From Nitrospirota bacterium (lineage in GTDB: Bacteria > Nitrospirota > Thermodesulfovibrionia > Thermodesulfovibrionales > Magnetobacteriaceae), in NCBI GenBank assembly GCA_015233265.1, contig JADFXZ010000065.1, positions 1 to 11,641 of the forward strand: DNA of 11,641 bases, given 5' to 3'. Below the pieces are notes generated by a model, which did no database searches, had not been told where the DNA came from, and was given only the letters and a program-made list of their open reading frames with translations. The position numbers and the translations under genes were made by a program. This document shows, piece after piece, positions 5,400 to 11,641 of this stretch; position 1 is the first letter of the stretch, and each line of letters begins with the position of its first letter.

Positions 5400-6455
5400 T
5401 TGTTGCCTGAATATGTTAGTATATCCCTGAGCTTATCTGACATTAGAGGAGGCAGTTCAATCACTAAGACAAGGCATTATCTTACGCTGGCGGTGTTGAT
5501 TGTGTTTCAATTCGCTGCGGCTCTGGCGGTCTATGGCGCTGATGGCGGGATGAAGGCGGCTTCGTTTGTCCCGCAGTGGCTGCCTCAGGCTCAGTTTGCA
5601 GGGTTTTATGTTGCCCTTGACAAGGGGTTTTATAAAAAGTATGGCGTAGATTTAAAGATTATTACCGGCGGGCCGGAGCGTCCTCCCTTTGTGCAGCTTA
5701 AAGAGGGCAGGGCGGATTTTGCCCTGATGGAGCTGTCATCAGCCATTGCCATGCTGGCAAAGGGGCAGAGGCTCATTAATATCGCCCAGGTTGTCAGGCA
5801 AAACTCGCAGATGATTGTTGCCCGGAAGGCAAGCGGGATTGTTACTGTTGATGACCTAAACGGCATGAAACTAAGCGTCTGGGGCGGGGACTATGGGGAT
5901 TACTCGGCCATTGCCTTTTTGAAGAGGCATCACATAAAGGCTCACATCGTAAACCAGTCCGCCTCTGTCGATCTCTTTATGCGCGGGGCGGTTGATGCAG
6001 CCGTTGCGATGTCATATAATGACTATCATAATATTCTAAACTCAGGGCTTGACCCCGGCGACCTTGTCACGTTTGCCTTTCACGACTACGGCGTTGATTT
6101 CCCAGAGGATGGCCTGTATGTCTCTGAGCAGAGGCATACAGCAGACCCGGAGTTAAGCTGCGCCTTTGTGCGGGCCTCTGTAGAGGGTTGGCTCTATGCC
6201 TTTGCCCATCCGGATGAGGCACTCGATATTGTTATGAAATATATGATAGAGGCACATGTCCCGTCAAACAAGGCACACCAGAAGTGGATGCTGACTAAAA
6301 TGAGGGAGTTGATAATCCCTGACAACGACACTACTCAAATCGGCATATTGCGCCGTGAAGACTATGAGCACACGGCGGGGCAGCTCAAGGCGGACGGCTT
6401 GATAGAGACAGTCACACCGTATGAATCGTTTTATAAAAACTGTGTTAAAAAATAG
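5400..6455 (+). CDS. secreted NMT1/THI5-type substrate-binding protein
   Basis: This is a periplasmic-binding-protein-like protein of the NMT1/THI5 class. Members of this class bind small organic ligands, classically pyrimidine precursors, for ABC import or sensing. From the TTG at 5400 it is 351 residues. TKTRHY followed by a hydrophobic stretch (about 28-46) and AVYG-AD form a convincing signal peptide with cleavage near residue 46. The mature start SFVPQWLPQAQFAGFYVALDKG is the family's hallmark, followed by KYGVDLKI, a GRADFALM ligand-binding-loop region and LNGMKLSVWGGD. The start is uncertain: a perfect AGGAGG (5447-5452) sits 7 bases before an in-frame ATC (5460), which would give 331 residues. 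No permease or ATPase gene is adjacent. It overlaps the downstream sensor phosphatase by 35 bases, so it more likely presents a ligand to that receptor than feeds a transporter. Confidence 0.85.
   Translation: MLPEYVSISLSLSDIRGGSSITKTRHYLTLAVLIVFQFAAALAVYGADGGMKAASFVPQWLPQAQFAGFYVALDKGFYKKYGVDLKIITGGPERPPFVQLKEGRADFALMELSSAIAMLAKGQRLINIAQVVRQNSQMIVARKASGIVTVDDLNGMKLSVWGGDYGDYSAIAFLKRHHIKAHIVNQSASVDLFMRGAVDAAVAMSYNDYHNILNSGLDPGDLVTFAFHDYGVDFPEDGLYVSEQRHTADPELSCAFVRASVEGWLYAFAHPDEALDIVMKYMIEAHVPSNKAHQKWMLTKMRELIIPDNDTTQIGILRREDYEHTAGQLKADGLIETVTPYESFYKNCVKK
5447..5462 (+). promoter_or_regulatory. strong Shine-Dalgarno facing a possible ATC start
   Basis: AGGAGG at 5447-5452, a 7-base spacer, then ATC at 5460-5462, in frame and immediately before the signal peptide. 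No ATG, GTG or TTG lies at a suitable distance in that frame. The same bases occur at 2403-2418 in copy A, so it is not a one-off sequencing error. The alternative is that the site is a chance Arg-Gly-Gly coding stretch and the TTG at 5400 is used. Confidence 0.35.
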
Positions 6456-8415
6456 AGGCATAACCTTTAAGCTCATCTTCCTGCTCCTTACGGGCAGCAT
6501 ATTGATATTTGCCCTGGTCTTTAAGTACAACTACGAACTGACAAGGAAAATAATCCTGAAAAATGCTGAAGACAACGCCAGGCACATTGCGGAGATAGCC
6601 GTCAACAAAATAGAGGGTGTGCTTCTGATGGTGCAGCGGGTTAATCAAAACAGCGTCAAGTACATGGAAACCATTGATGAGACTAAGGAAGATGTGAATC
6701 ACAGACTGCGTCAGGAGGTGGAAAATAATCGTGAGATATACGGCGCGACCCTTGCCTATGCCCCTCATACTATAGATAAAGAGCTGAAATACTATGCCCC
6801 ATATTACTTCAGAAGAGACGGCGCCATAATTCATAAGCTCCTCGGCGGCGCAGACAACTATTTTAATAAGGACTGGTATCAAATCCCTATGGAGCTGGGC
6901 AGACCAATATGGAGCGAACCATACTTTGACCCCGACGCCCAGATAATCGAGTCAACATACAGCGTACCATTTAGGGAAGATGCCCAAGGGGAGCGCTTCA
7001 TTGGTGTCTCGGCAACAGATGTCGATTTAAACTGGCTGCATGAGACCGTTGCCTCTGTGAAGATGTTTAAAACCGGATATGCATTTCTTATATCTAAAAA
7101 TGGCACCATTGTTACTCACCCAGACAAAAACCTGATTATGAATGAGAGCATATTCAGCATCGCCGAAACCCGTGAGGATAAGAATCTGCGCGAAATAGGC
7201 AAGGCCATGATACGAGGTGAGACTGGATTTAAGCAAATCGAGGGCTACGGCCTCCATCCTGTCCCTAAGCATGGGAAAGTCAGGAAATCGTGGCTGCTGT
7301 ACATGCCGCTGAAGTCCGAGGGCTGGTCGCTTGGTCTGATTGTGCCGGAGGAGGAGCTGCTTTCAGAAATTACGGCGCTGCATAAAAAAGAAATCGCAAT
7401 TGCCTTTGCTGGTATGTTTTTTCTGTCAATTCTGATTGCCTCTGTTTCAGCCTCTCTGATTCGCCCGCTGAAAAGGCTTGCCGTTGCTACAAAAGATATA
7501 GCAAGAGGTAATCTTGACATCGAGACGCCTTATGTCATGACTAACGACGAAATCGGACAACTCACAGCCTCCTTTACCTATATGAAGACAGCCCTCAAGG
7601 ACTATATCAGGGAGTTGACTCTGACCACGCGCGCTAAGCAACTAATAGAAAGCGAACTCAAGATTGCCCACGATATTCAAATGAGTTTTTTGCGTAAAAT
7701 ATTCCCGCCGTTTCCCGACATCCCGGAGTTTGACATCTTTGCGGCCATAATGCCGGCAAAGGAGGTTGGCGGCGACTTCTATGACTTCTTTTTTATCGAT
7801 GACACACATCTATGTTTTATTATCGCCGATGTCTCAGGCAAGGGTGTCCCCGCGTCTCTGTTTATGGCAATGACCATGACCATGCTGAGGGCACAGAGCA
7901 CCACCGGATTATCTGCTAACGAGATACTCTTTAACGTCAATGCAAAGATGGCAAAAGACAACAACGTTAACATGTTTGTGACTATATTTTACGGCATCTT
8001 AGATATTAAAACCGGTGTGGTAGAGTTTGCTAACGGCGGGCATAACCCCCCGCTGCTCTATAAAAAGGCCACGGCAGGCCTTATACCCTTAGAGACCGGC
8101 GGCATCGTCGTAGGGATTATGGAGGAAGACATCACCTTCGACAAAGGTGTGGTTACGATGCATGGTGGCGACTTTATTGTTATGTATACGGATGGCGTTA
8201 CCGAGGCCATTAATGAAAAAGATGAGGAATTTGGTGAGGAAAGGCTCAATCATATAATTGCTGAAAACCACGGCTTGGCAATAGATGCGCTCATCGGGCT
8301 GATAAACGATGAGGTAAATCAATTCTCTGGCCAACAGCCGCAGTTTGACGATATTACGCTGATGGTATTAAAATATGAGGGCTGTGACAATACTGGCAGC
8401 AAGGAGGAACCATGA
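6421..8415 (+). CDS. membrane Cache-HAMP-SpoIIE (PP2C-type) serine phosphatase
   Basis: This is a 664-residue sensor phosphatase of the RsbU/SpoIIE class, which removes phosphate from the serine of an anti-anti-sigma (STAS) protein. TM1 is at about 16-35. An extracytoplasmic double-Cache-type domain (about 37-320) has a DWYQIPMELGRPIWSEPYFD motif at 151-170, a TYSVPF strand, GVSATDVDL and FLISKNGTIVTHP. TM2 is at about 325-347, followed by HAMP (about 347-400, RPLKRL and DEIGQL) and a coiled helix. The phosphatase domain (about 410-652) keeps its metal-binding acidic motifs: EVGGDFYD (448-455), DVSGKGVPASL (470-480), ANGGHNPP (537-544), YTDGVTEA (589-596) and QFDDIT (641-646). It begins inside the last codons of the binding-protein gene and ends in an ATGA overlap with the STAS gene, implying translational coupling. 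Its ligand is unknown; the binding protein is the likely partner. Confidence 0.92.
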   Translation: MNRFIKTVLKNRGITFKLIFLLLTGSILIFALVFKYNYELTRKIILKNAEDNARHIAEIAVNKIEGVLLMVQRVNQNSVKYMETIDETKEDVNHRLRQEVENNREIYGATLAYAPHTIDKELKYYAPYYFRRDGAIIHKLLGGADNYFNKDWYQIPMELGRPIWSEPYFDPDAQIIESTYSVPFREDAQGERFIGVSATDVDLNWLHETVASVKMFKTGYAFLISKNGTIVTHPDKNLIMNESIFSIAETREDKNLREIGKAMIRGETGFKQIEGYGLHPVPKHGKVRKSWLLYMPLKSEGWSLGLIVPEEELLSEITALHKKEIAIAFAGMFFLSILIASVSASLIRPLKRLAVATKDIARGNLDIETPYVMTNDEIGQLTASFTYMKTALKDYIRELTLTTRAKQLIESELKIAHDIQMSFLRKIFPPFPDIPEFDIFAAIMPAKEVGGDFYDFFFIDDTHLCFIIADVSGKGVPASLFMAMTMTMLRAQSTTGLSANEILFNVNAKMAKDNNVNMFVTIFYGILDIKTGVVEFANGGHNPPLLYKKATAGLIPLETGGIVVGIMEEDITFDKGVVTMHGGDFIVMYTDGVTEAINEKDEEFGEERLNHIIAENHGLAIDALIGLINDEVNQFSGQQPQFDDITLMVLKYEGCDNTGSKEEP

Positions 8416-8750
8416 ACATAATGATAAGGCAGCAAAGTGCTGAAGTGGCGGTAGCCATAGTAAGCGGGCGCATAGATACAGTTGCGGCCCCTGAGGTAGA
8501 GAAGGAGATAAACAAGACAATTGAAAGCGGCAAGCATAAAATCGTTATCGATTTGTCAGGTACGGAATATATAAGCAGCAGCGGCCTGAGGGTGCTTCTT
8601 GGAACGGCTAAAGGGCTTAAGGCCAAAGGTGGGCAATTGCGCCTGTGCGGGGTGACAGATAACGTGATGAAAGTGTTTAAACTTGCAGGTTTTACAAAGG
8701 TATTTATAATCAGCGCGACTCAGGCCGAGGCGATACAGAGTCTTTCATAG
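8412..8750 (+). CDS. STAS-domain anti-anti-sigma factor-like protein
   Basis: This is a 112-residue single-domain STAS protein of the SpoIIAA/RsbV type, which in its dephosphorylated form binds an anti-sigma kinase and frees the sigma factor or another target. The key segment VIDLSGTEYISSSGLRVLL (45-63) has the conserved Asp and the phosphoacceptor serine within SSS (55-57, probably Ser56) before Gly58. The C-terminal part ends with GVTDNVMKVFKLAGFTKVF, as is usual for the family. AAGGAGG precedes the ATG by 5 bases, and the gene shares ATGA with the phosphatase, its natural substrate relationship. The matching HPK/RsbW-type kinase is not in this window. Confidence 0.93.
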   Translation: MNIMIRQQSAEVAVAIVSGRIDTVAAPEVEKEINKTIESGKHKIVIDLSGTEYISSSGLRVLLGTAKGLKAKGGQLRLCGVTDNVMKVFKLAGFTKVFIISATQAEAIQSLS

Positions 8751-8772
8751 GGCTGCGGCGTAATTGACTGTC

Positions 8773-10158
8773 ATGGGTTTTATAAATAAGATAAAGGAGA
8801 CCATCGCAAAGTACTCAATGCTAAGCGATGGAGACACCGTCATCGTAGGGCTTTCGGGCGGGGCGGACTCTGTGACATTGCTTTACTGCCTGCGGGAACT
8901 CGCCATGGGGCTGACCCTGTACGCCGTGTACATAGACCATGGCCTAAGACCTGTGGAGACGCCGCGCGAGATTGAGTTTTGCGCGAATTTATGTTACACG
9001 ATTGGAGTGTCATTTTGCGCGGAACAGATATCTCTTCCCCCTAAGATAACCTCAAACTCGCAGGATACACTAAGGGAACTGCGGTATGAAATCCTTGAAC
9101 GTATTGCCTATGAGCGAAAGGCTGCAAGGATTGCCATGGGCCACAACAAGGACGACCAGGCCGAGACCGTCCTGCTGCATTTCATCAGGGGAAGCGCCCT
9201 GTCTGGCCTCGGAGGCATCCCACCAGTCAGGGGAAAGATAATCAGGCCGTTGATTGACACGACAAGGGCGGATATAGAGAAATACATCGATTCAATAGAT
9301 GCAACTAATTCAGGCGGCCTTAAATTCGTAACGGACTCGTCCAATCTGACGCAGAAGTATACGCGCAACAAGGTGCGGCATTCGCTCCTTCCCGTACTCA
9401 AACAATATAACCCAAACATCGTGGATACCCTCACAAGAAACGCTGATATTATAAGAGACGAAAATACCTACATGGAGAGGCTCTCGATAAAAAAGACCAT
9501 GACCCTGATAAGCCGCAGGACAGACCGGACAGTAGAACTATTTCTGCTGCCGCTTCAAACCCTTGAAAAGACAATCCAAAGAAGGGTATTAAAGACGGCC
9601 CTGGGCAGCGTTGACTCCTTGAAGGGCATAGGGGCGATTCACATCGATGACATTATTGAACTAGTAAAACACGCTCCGACTGGTGCATCCATCGATCTGC
9701 CAAGGGGGATAAGGGCCATTAAGGGCTATTCCCTAGTAACTATCACCACAGAGGAACAGACATGCGCGCCAATTAATACATATACGCTTGAGACACCTGG
9801 CGAGCTGATTATCAAAGAGGCCGGTGTTGTAGTAAGGGCTTCGCTGGCAGAGGCGGGGCAAGGCGCGCCCAATAGACTCAGCGTAATAGTAGATGCCGAT
9901 AGACTGGAAAATCCCCTGACTGTGCGGGGGCGCTCAGATGGGGATTACTTCTATCCTATGGGATTTGGCAAGCGAAAAAAGGTGCAGGATTTCTTTGTCG
10001 ATGAGAAGGTGCCAAAGAATGCCCGTGATGGCGTACCGTTGGTCTTCTCAGGTGATGAGCTGGTCTGGATAGCTGGCATCAGAGGCGATGAGCGATTCAC
10101 TCCTGGGCAGCAGACGAGGCGATTTCTCAGGCTTGAGTTACTGCAGATAAAGACGTAA
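8773..10158 (+). CDS. tilS: tRNA(Ile)-lysidine synthetase TilS
   Basis: This enzyme uses ATP and lysine to convert the anticodon wobble cytidine of tRNA-Ile(CAU) to lysidine so that it reads AUA; it acts in the cytoplasm and is usually essential. The product is 461 residues from the ATG at 8773. A TTG 9 bases earlier is possible but there is no good ribosome binding site for either. The N-type PP-loop ATPase domain shows SGGADS (28-33), IDHGLRP (54-60), GHNKDDQAETVLLHF (123-137), GLGGIPP and IRPL, and TRNKVRHSLLP (197-207). The C-terminal TilS domain (about 383-461) has GRSDGDYFYPMGFG, KKVQDFFVDEKVP and WIAGIRGDERF. The length is normal for the full three-domain form. It starts 22 bases after the STAS gene, so it may be in the same transcript. 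Confidence 0.97.
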   Translation: MGFINKIKETIAKYSMLSDGDTVIVGLSGGADSVTLLYCLRELAMGLTLYAVYIDHGLRPVETPREIEFCANLCYTIGVSFCAEQISLPPKITSNSQDTLRELRYEILERIAYERKAARIAMGHNKDDQAETVLLHFIRGSALSGLGGIPPVRGKIIRPLIDTTRADIEKYIDSIDATNSGGLKFVTDSSNLTQKYTRNKVRHSLLPVLKQYNPNIVDTLTRNADIIRDENTYMERLSIKKTMTLISRRTDRTVELFLLPLQTLEKTIQRRVLKTALGSVDSLKGIGAIHIDDIIELVKHAPTGASIDLPRGIRAIKGYSLVTITTEEQTCAPINTYTLETPGELIIKEAGVVVRASLAEAGQGAPNRLSVIVDADRLENPLTVRGRSDGDYFYPMGFGKRKKVQDFFVDEKVPKNARDGVPLVFSGDELVWIAGIRGDERFTPGQQTRRFLRLELLQIKT

Positions 10159-10162
10159 TGCC

Positions 10163-10357
10163 CTATTGCTCCATAACGCGCTGCATTGCCCACATTAAGC
10201 GTTCATGGCTCCAGCCAATCTTATCAGCGTGTTTGACAAGTGTCTTATAGAGGAGCTGCTCGTTTGTGTTAAGGAAGGCAGCCCCGCCGTTAATTATTTT
10301 ACTAAGGACAATATGGTCTGTCTGGTACAGGATGTCGTATAACTCATCGGGACTCAT
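10163..10357 (-). CDS. small hypothetical protein
   Basis: This is a 64-residue protein, probably all helical (MSPDELYDILYQTDHIVLSK, then a Gly-Gly turn and NEQLLYKTLVKHADKIGWSHERLMWAMQRVMEQ). I do not recognise the family. AAGGTG lies 6 bases before the ATG, and a near-consensus promoter is present upstream, so the gene looks real and independently expressed. Its stop codon is only 4 bases from the end of tilS on the opposite strand, with no visible terminator between them, so the two transcripts probably overlap at their 3' ends. Confidence 0.7.
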   Translation of the reverse strand: MSPDELYDILYQTDHIVLSKIINGGAAFLNTNEQLLYKTLVKHADKIGWSHERLMWAMQRVMEQ

Positions 10358-10389
10358 AGTTCACCTTCTGTTGTTAATATGGTGATGTA

Positions 10390-10418
10390 ATTATACATAA
10401 TATAAGGATTTATGGCAA
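10390..10418 (-). promoter_or_regulatory. near-consensus sigma70 promoter for the 64-residue gene
   Basis: TTGCCA (10413-10418), a 17-base spacer and a perfect TATAAT (10390-10395) on the minus strand. The predicted transcript starts about 25 bases before the ATG at 10357. Confidence 0.65.
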
Positions 10419-10619
10419 CTGAAAACGTGATAAGACCATCATGCTGTGATGAGATAGTCCATGCGTGGCTAAGTACCATAATGCGGACAAAAAAAACATA
10501 GTGTCATCTTTTGTATAGTTTCATACTTACCCGTTCTAAGAAATTATGGGGATTTTCGAACATTCATCTGTGGGGCATTTCCTCGTCTAACATAGGGAAG
10601 ACAGTTTATTATTAGGATA
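10419..10619. other. intergenic stretch without a recognised element
   Basis: Between the promoter of the 64-residue gene and the end of hicA I see no gene, strong hairpin or repeat. The base composition is AT-rich and all frames are interrupted. Confidence 0.5.
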
Positions 10620-10835
10620 TTAAATATTACTCAGAAATTCCTCAATATTTACTTCTGCATCATTTAAAGCCCCTTTTAAGGTAAAACGGTCTATTTCATT
10701 ATGATATGGAAATACTATTATTCTACCGTCAGGATGTTTCATCTTAACATGGCTGCCTTTCTTAGGAAGCTCTATAAACCCAAGCCGTCGTAATGTCGAT
10801 AGCACTTGTTGACCAGATAATAATGGAAGCTTCAT
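10620..10835 (-). CDS. hicA: HicA-family mRNA interferase toxin
   Basis: This is a 71-residue type II toxin that cleaves mRNA in a ribosome-independent way and has a dsRBD-like fold. The family signature is clear: an N-terminal SGQQVLSTLRRLGF helix, then KKGSHVKMKHPDGR with the catalytic histidine at His29, then the VFPYHNEIDRFTLKGAL segment. The length is normal for the family. It starts inside the last codon of hicB (ATGA overlap at 10832-10835) and has no clear ribosome binding site of its own, so its translation should depend on hicB. The order is hicB first, then hicA. Confidence 0.93.
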   Translation of the reverse strand: MKLPLLSGQQVLSTLRRLGFIELPKKGSHVKMKHPDGRIIVFPYHNEIDRFTLKGALNDAEVNIEEFLSNI

Positions 10836-11035
10836 AAAACCAGTTCGTAGATTTTATGATTTTCATCCTCTATAAATTCTCCAAGGTCAGGTTCTAAAAA
10901 CAATTCGATAGCCTCTTTTATATTATTCAAGGCCTCATCAGCTGTTCTGCCTTGCGACCAGCAGCTTCTTAATGACGGACAATTGGCAACAAAGTAACCG
11001 TCCTCCCCTTTTTCTAATATTACTTTTATATTCAT
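10832..11035 (-). CDS. hicB: HicB-family antitoxin, short form
   Basis: This is a 67-residue antitoxin with the partial RNase H-like HicB fold: MNIKVILEKGEDGYFVANCPSL, a CWSQGRTADEALNNIKEAIELFL helix and an acidic tail. It should bind and neutralise HicA. The ATG at 11035 is chosen because AGGAG lies 8 bases upstream; a TTG 18 bases earlier would overlap that site. It ends at about residue 67, so it lacks the C-terminal ribbon-helix-helix or HTH DNA-binding domain of longer HicB proteins, which raises the question of how the operon is autoregulated. Confidence 0.9.
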   Translation of the reverse strand: MNIKVILEKGEDGYFVANCPSLRSCWSQGRTADEALNNIKEAIELFLEPDLGEFIEDENHKIYELVL

Positions 11036-11048
11036 CTTTCTAACTCCT

Positions 11049-11065
11049 AACAATAACGTATTGTT
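11049..11065. promoter_or_regulatory. 17-base palindrome upstream of hicB
   Basis: AACAATA-ACG-TATTGTT is a perfect 7-3-7 inverted repeat, 13 bases upstream of the hicB ATG and next to its ribosome binding site. It could be an operator, or an mRNA hairpin partly masking translation initiation. Confidence 0.45.
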
Positions 11066-11106
11066 TAGTATTTTCTGAATAAATAGAAGCTGCCACTATT
11101 AATTGA

Positions 11107-11517
11107 TTACCTATGGAAATCTGCTAATCCATCTCCTTCGGGATTATACGCAAATTTATCTACTATAATTTGTCGCTCTTGTTCAAGGGTATCGATAAAT
11201 ATTTCTAATTCAGCTCGTGTAACAAGAAAAGTAAAGGTTATCCCGTCGCTGGAGTATCCCCAACATTCACTAAAGTTATAGGTATCAAGAAAAAAACTAA
11301 TCTTGAATAAATCATCAGGAAGTTTACCCAATTCTCTTTTCCTTTGCTGTCTTTCCTGACGCTCCTTCTTAATGTGATCAGCCTCATATATAAGAATATG
11401 TTTTCCGCGATCTTCCGGAAAAACATGGATTGGATCTATTGTTATTCGAATATCAGGATCGATAGGTTGTAAATAATCACTTTTGGTGGCATCTAACATC
11501 TCTTTAAAAAAAACCAC
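11107..11517 (-). CDS. hypothetical protein, probably missing its 5' end
   Basis: The reading frame gives 136 residues from a GTG at 11517, and I do not recognise the family. It is acidic with a highly charged helix (KKERQERQQRKREL) and a beta-rich centre (FKISFFLDTYNFSECWGYSSDGITFTFLVT), then a helix and a C-terminal FAYNPEGDGLADFHR. The GTG has only AAGG 3 bases away, too close for a good ribosome binding site. The same frame stays open upstream to 11592 and reads like protein (HWHNDWWSQAKPSGFF), but it holds no start codon before an in-frame TGA at 11593-11595. This suggests a truncated gene rather than a natural start. It ends 71 bases upstream of hicB, so it could share a transcript with the toxin-antitoxin pair. 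Confidence 0.55.
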   Translation of the reverse strand: MVFFKEMLDATKSDYLQPIDPDIRITIDPIHVFPEDRGKHILIYEADHIKKERQERQQRKRELGKLPDDLFKISFFLDTYNFSECWGYSSDGITFTFLVTRAELEIFIDTLEQERQIIVDKFAYNPEGDGLADFHR

Positions 11518-11641
11518 AGGCCTTAATCCCGCGTATTCAGTAAAGAAAAAACCACTGGGTTTTGCTTGACTCCACCAGTCATTGTGCCAATGTCATTAAC
11601 TTAGCGTATTTGTTTATAGGCAAAGGAGTATTGTCTAAAGT

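Larger units (their letters stand above)
2934..5522. repeat. tandem module copy B
   Basis: Second copy of the module at 54-2478, in direct orientation and separated from it by 455 bases of unique sequence. Its right end is continuous with the intact substrate-binding-protein gene, so it sits in the ancestral arrangement; copy A is the one with a broken right border. Confidence 0.9.

Noticed and set aside
5270..5460. TPP riboswitch ahead of the NMT1-type gene
   Set aside because: The conserved THI-box segments are not present; a lone CCTGAG is not enough.
54..5522. Insertion sequence or transposon as the cause of the duplication
   Set aside because: No transposase, terminal inverted repeats or target-site duplication is visible at the module borders.
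1..11641. CRISPR array, tRNA or rRNA genes
   Set aside because: No regularly spaced short repeats and no tRNA- or rRNA-like sequence were seen on reading.

Overview
The window looks bacterial, with moderate GC and short intergenic gaps. No taxonomic marker is present. A secreted NMT1-like binding protein next to a large Cache-HAMP-SpoIIE phosphatase and a STAS protein is compatible with an environmental Gram-negative such as Nitrospirota or a deltaproteobacterium, but this is a weak inference.

Left half (about 1-5520): an accessory locus made of two tandem copies of one module (copy A 54-2478, copy B 2934-5522). Read on the minus strand, each module has a long divergent intergenic region, a 387- or 439-residue toxin-like protein, a gap of about 92 bases with a conserved hairpin, and a 202- or 203-residue partner that is probably the immunity protein. 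The toxin-like protein has a conserved Cys-containing N-terminal tag, a hydrophobic core, an Ala-rich coiled coil and a C-terminal domain resembling BECR-fold nucleases. The right edge of each module runs into the 5' end of the substrate-binding-protein gene: copy B continues into the intact gene, while copy A stops after 41 codons. Between the copies lies unique sequence with a 105-residue basic, Cys-containing protein. Identity between copies is mosaic. A 522-base block of the nuclease-like domain is identical, while the toxin cores and the N-terminal three quarters of the partners have diverged. The divergent intergenic region carries three dyads of the form CTAC-N6-GTAG at matching places in both copies.

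Middle (5400-10158, plus strand): a compact apparent operon. A secreted NMT1-type substrate-binding protein overlaps a membrane Cache-HAMP-SpoIIE (PP2C) phosphatase. The phosphatase overlaps a STAS anti-anti-sigma-type protein by an ATGA junction, and tilS (tRNA-Ile lysidine synthetase) follows. The first three genes suggest ligand sensing that feeds a partner-switching pathway; no anti-sigma kinase is seen here.

Right part (10159-11641, minus strand): a 64-residue hypothetical protein with a near-consensus promoter abuts the end of tilS. A short hicB-hicA toxin-antitoxin pair with a 17-base palindrome upstream follows, and then a hypothetical gene that seems to have lost its 5' end. The region combines duplicated toxin modules, gene fragments and a toxin-antitoxin pair beside housekeeping tilS, which fits an actively rearranging accessory locus.
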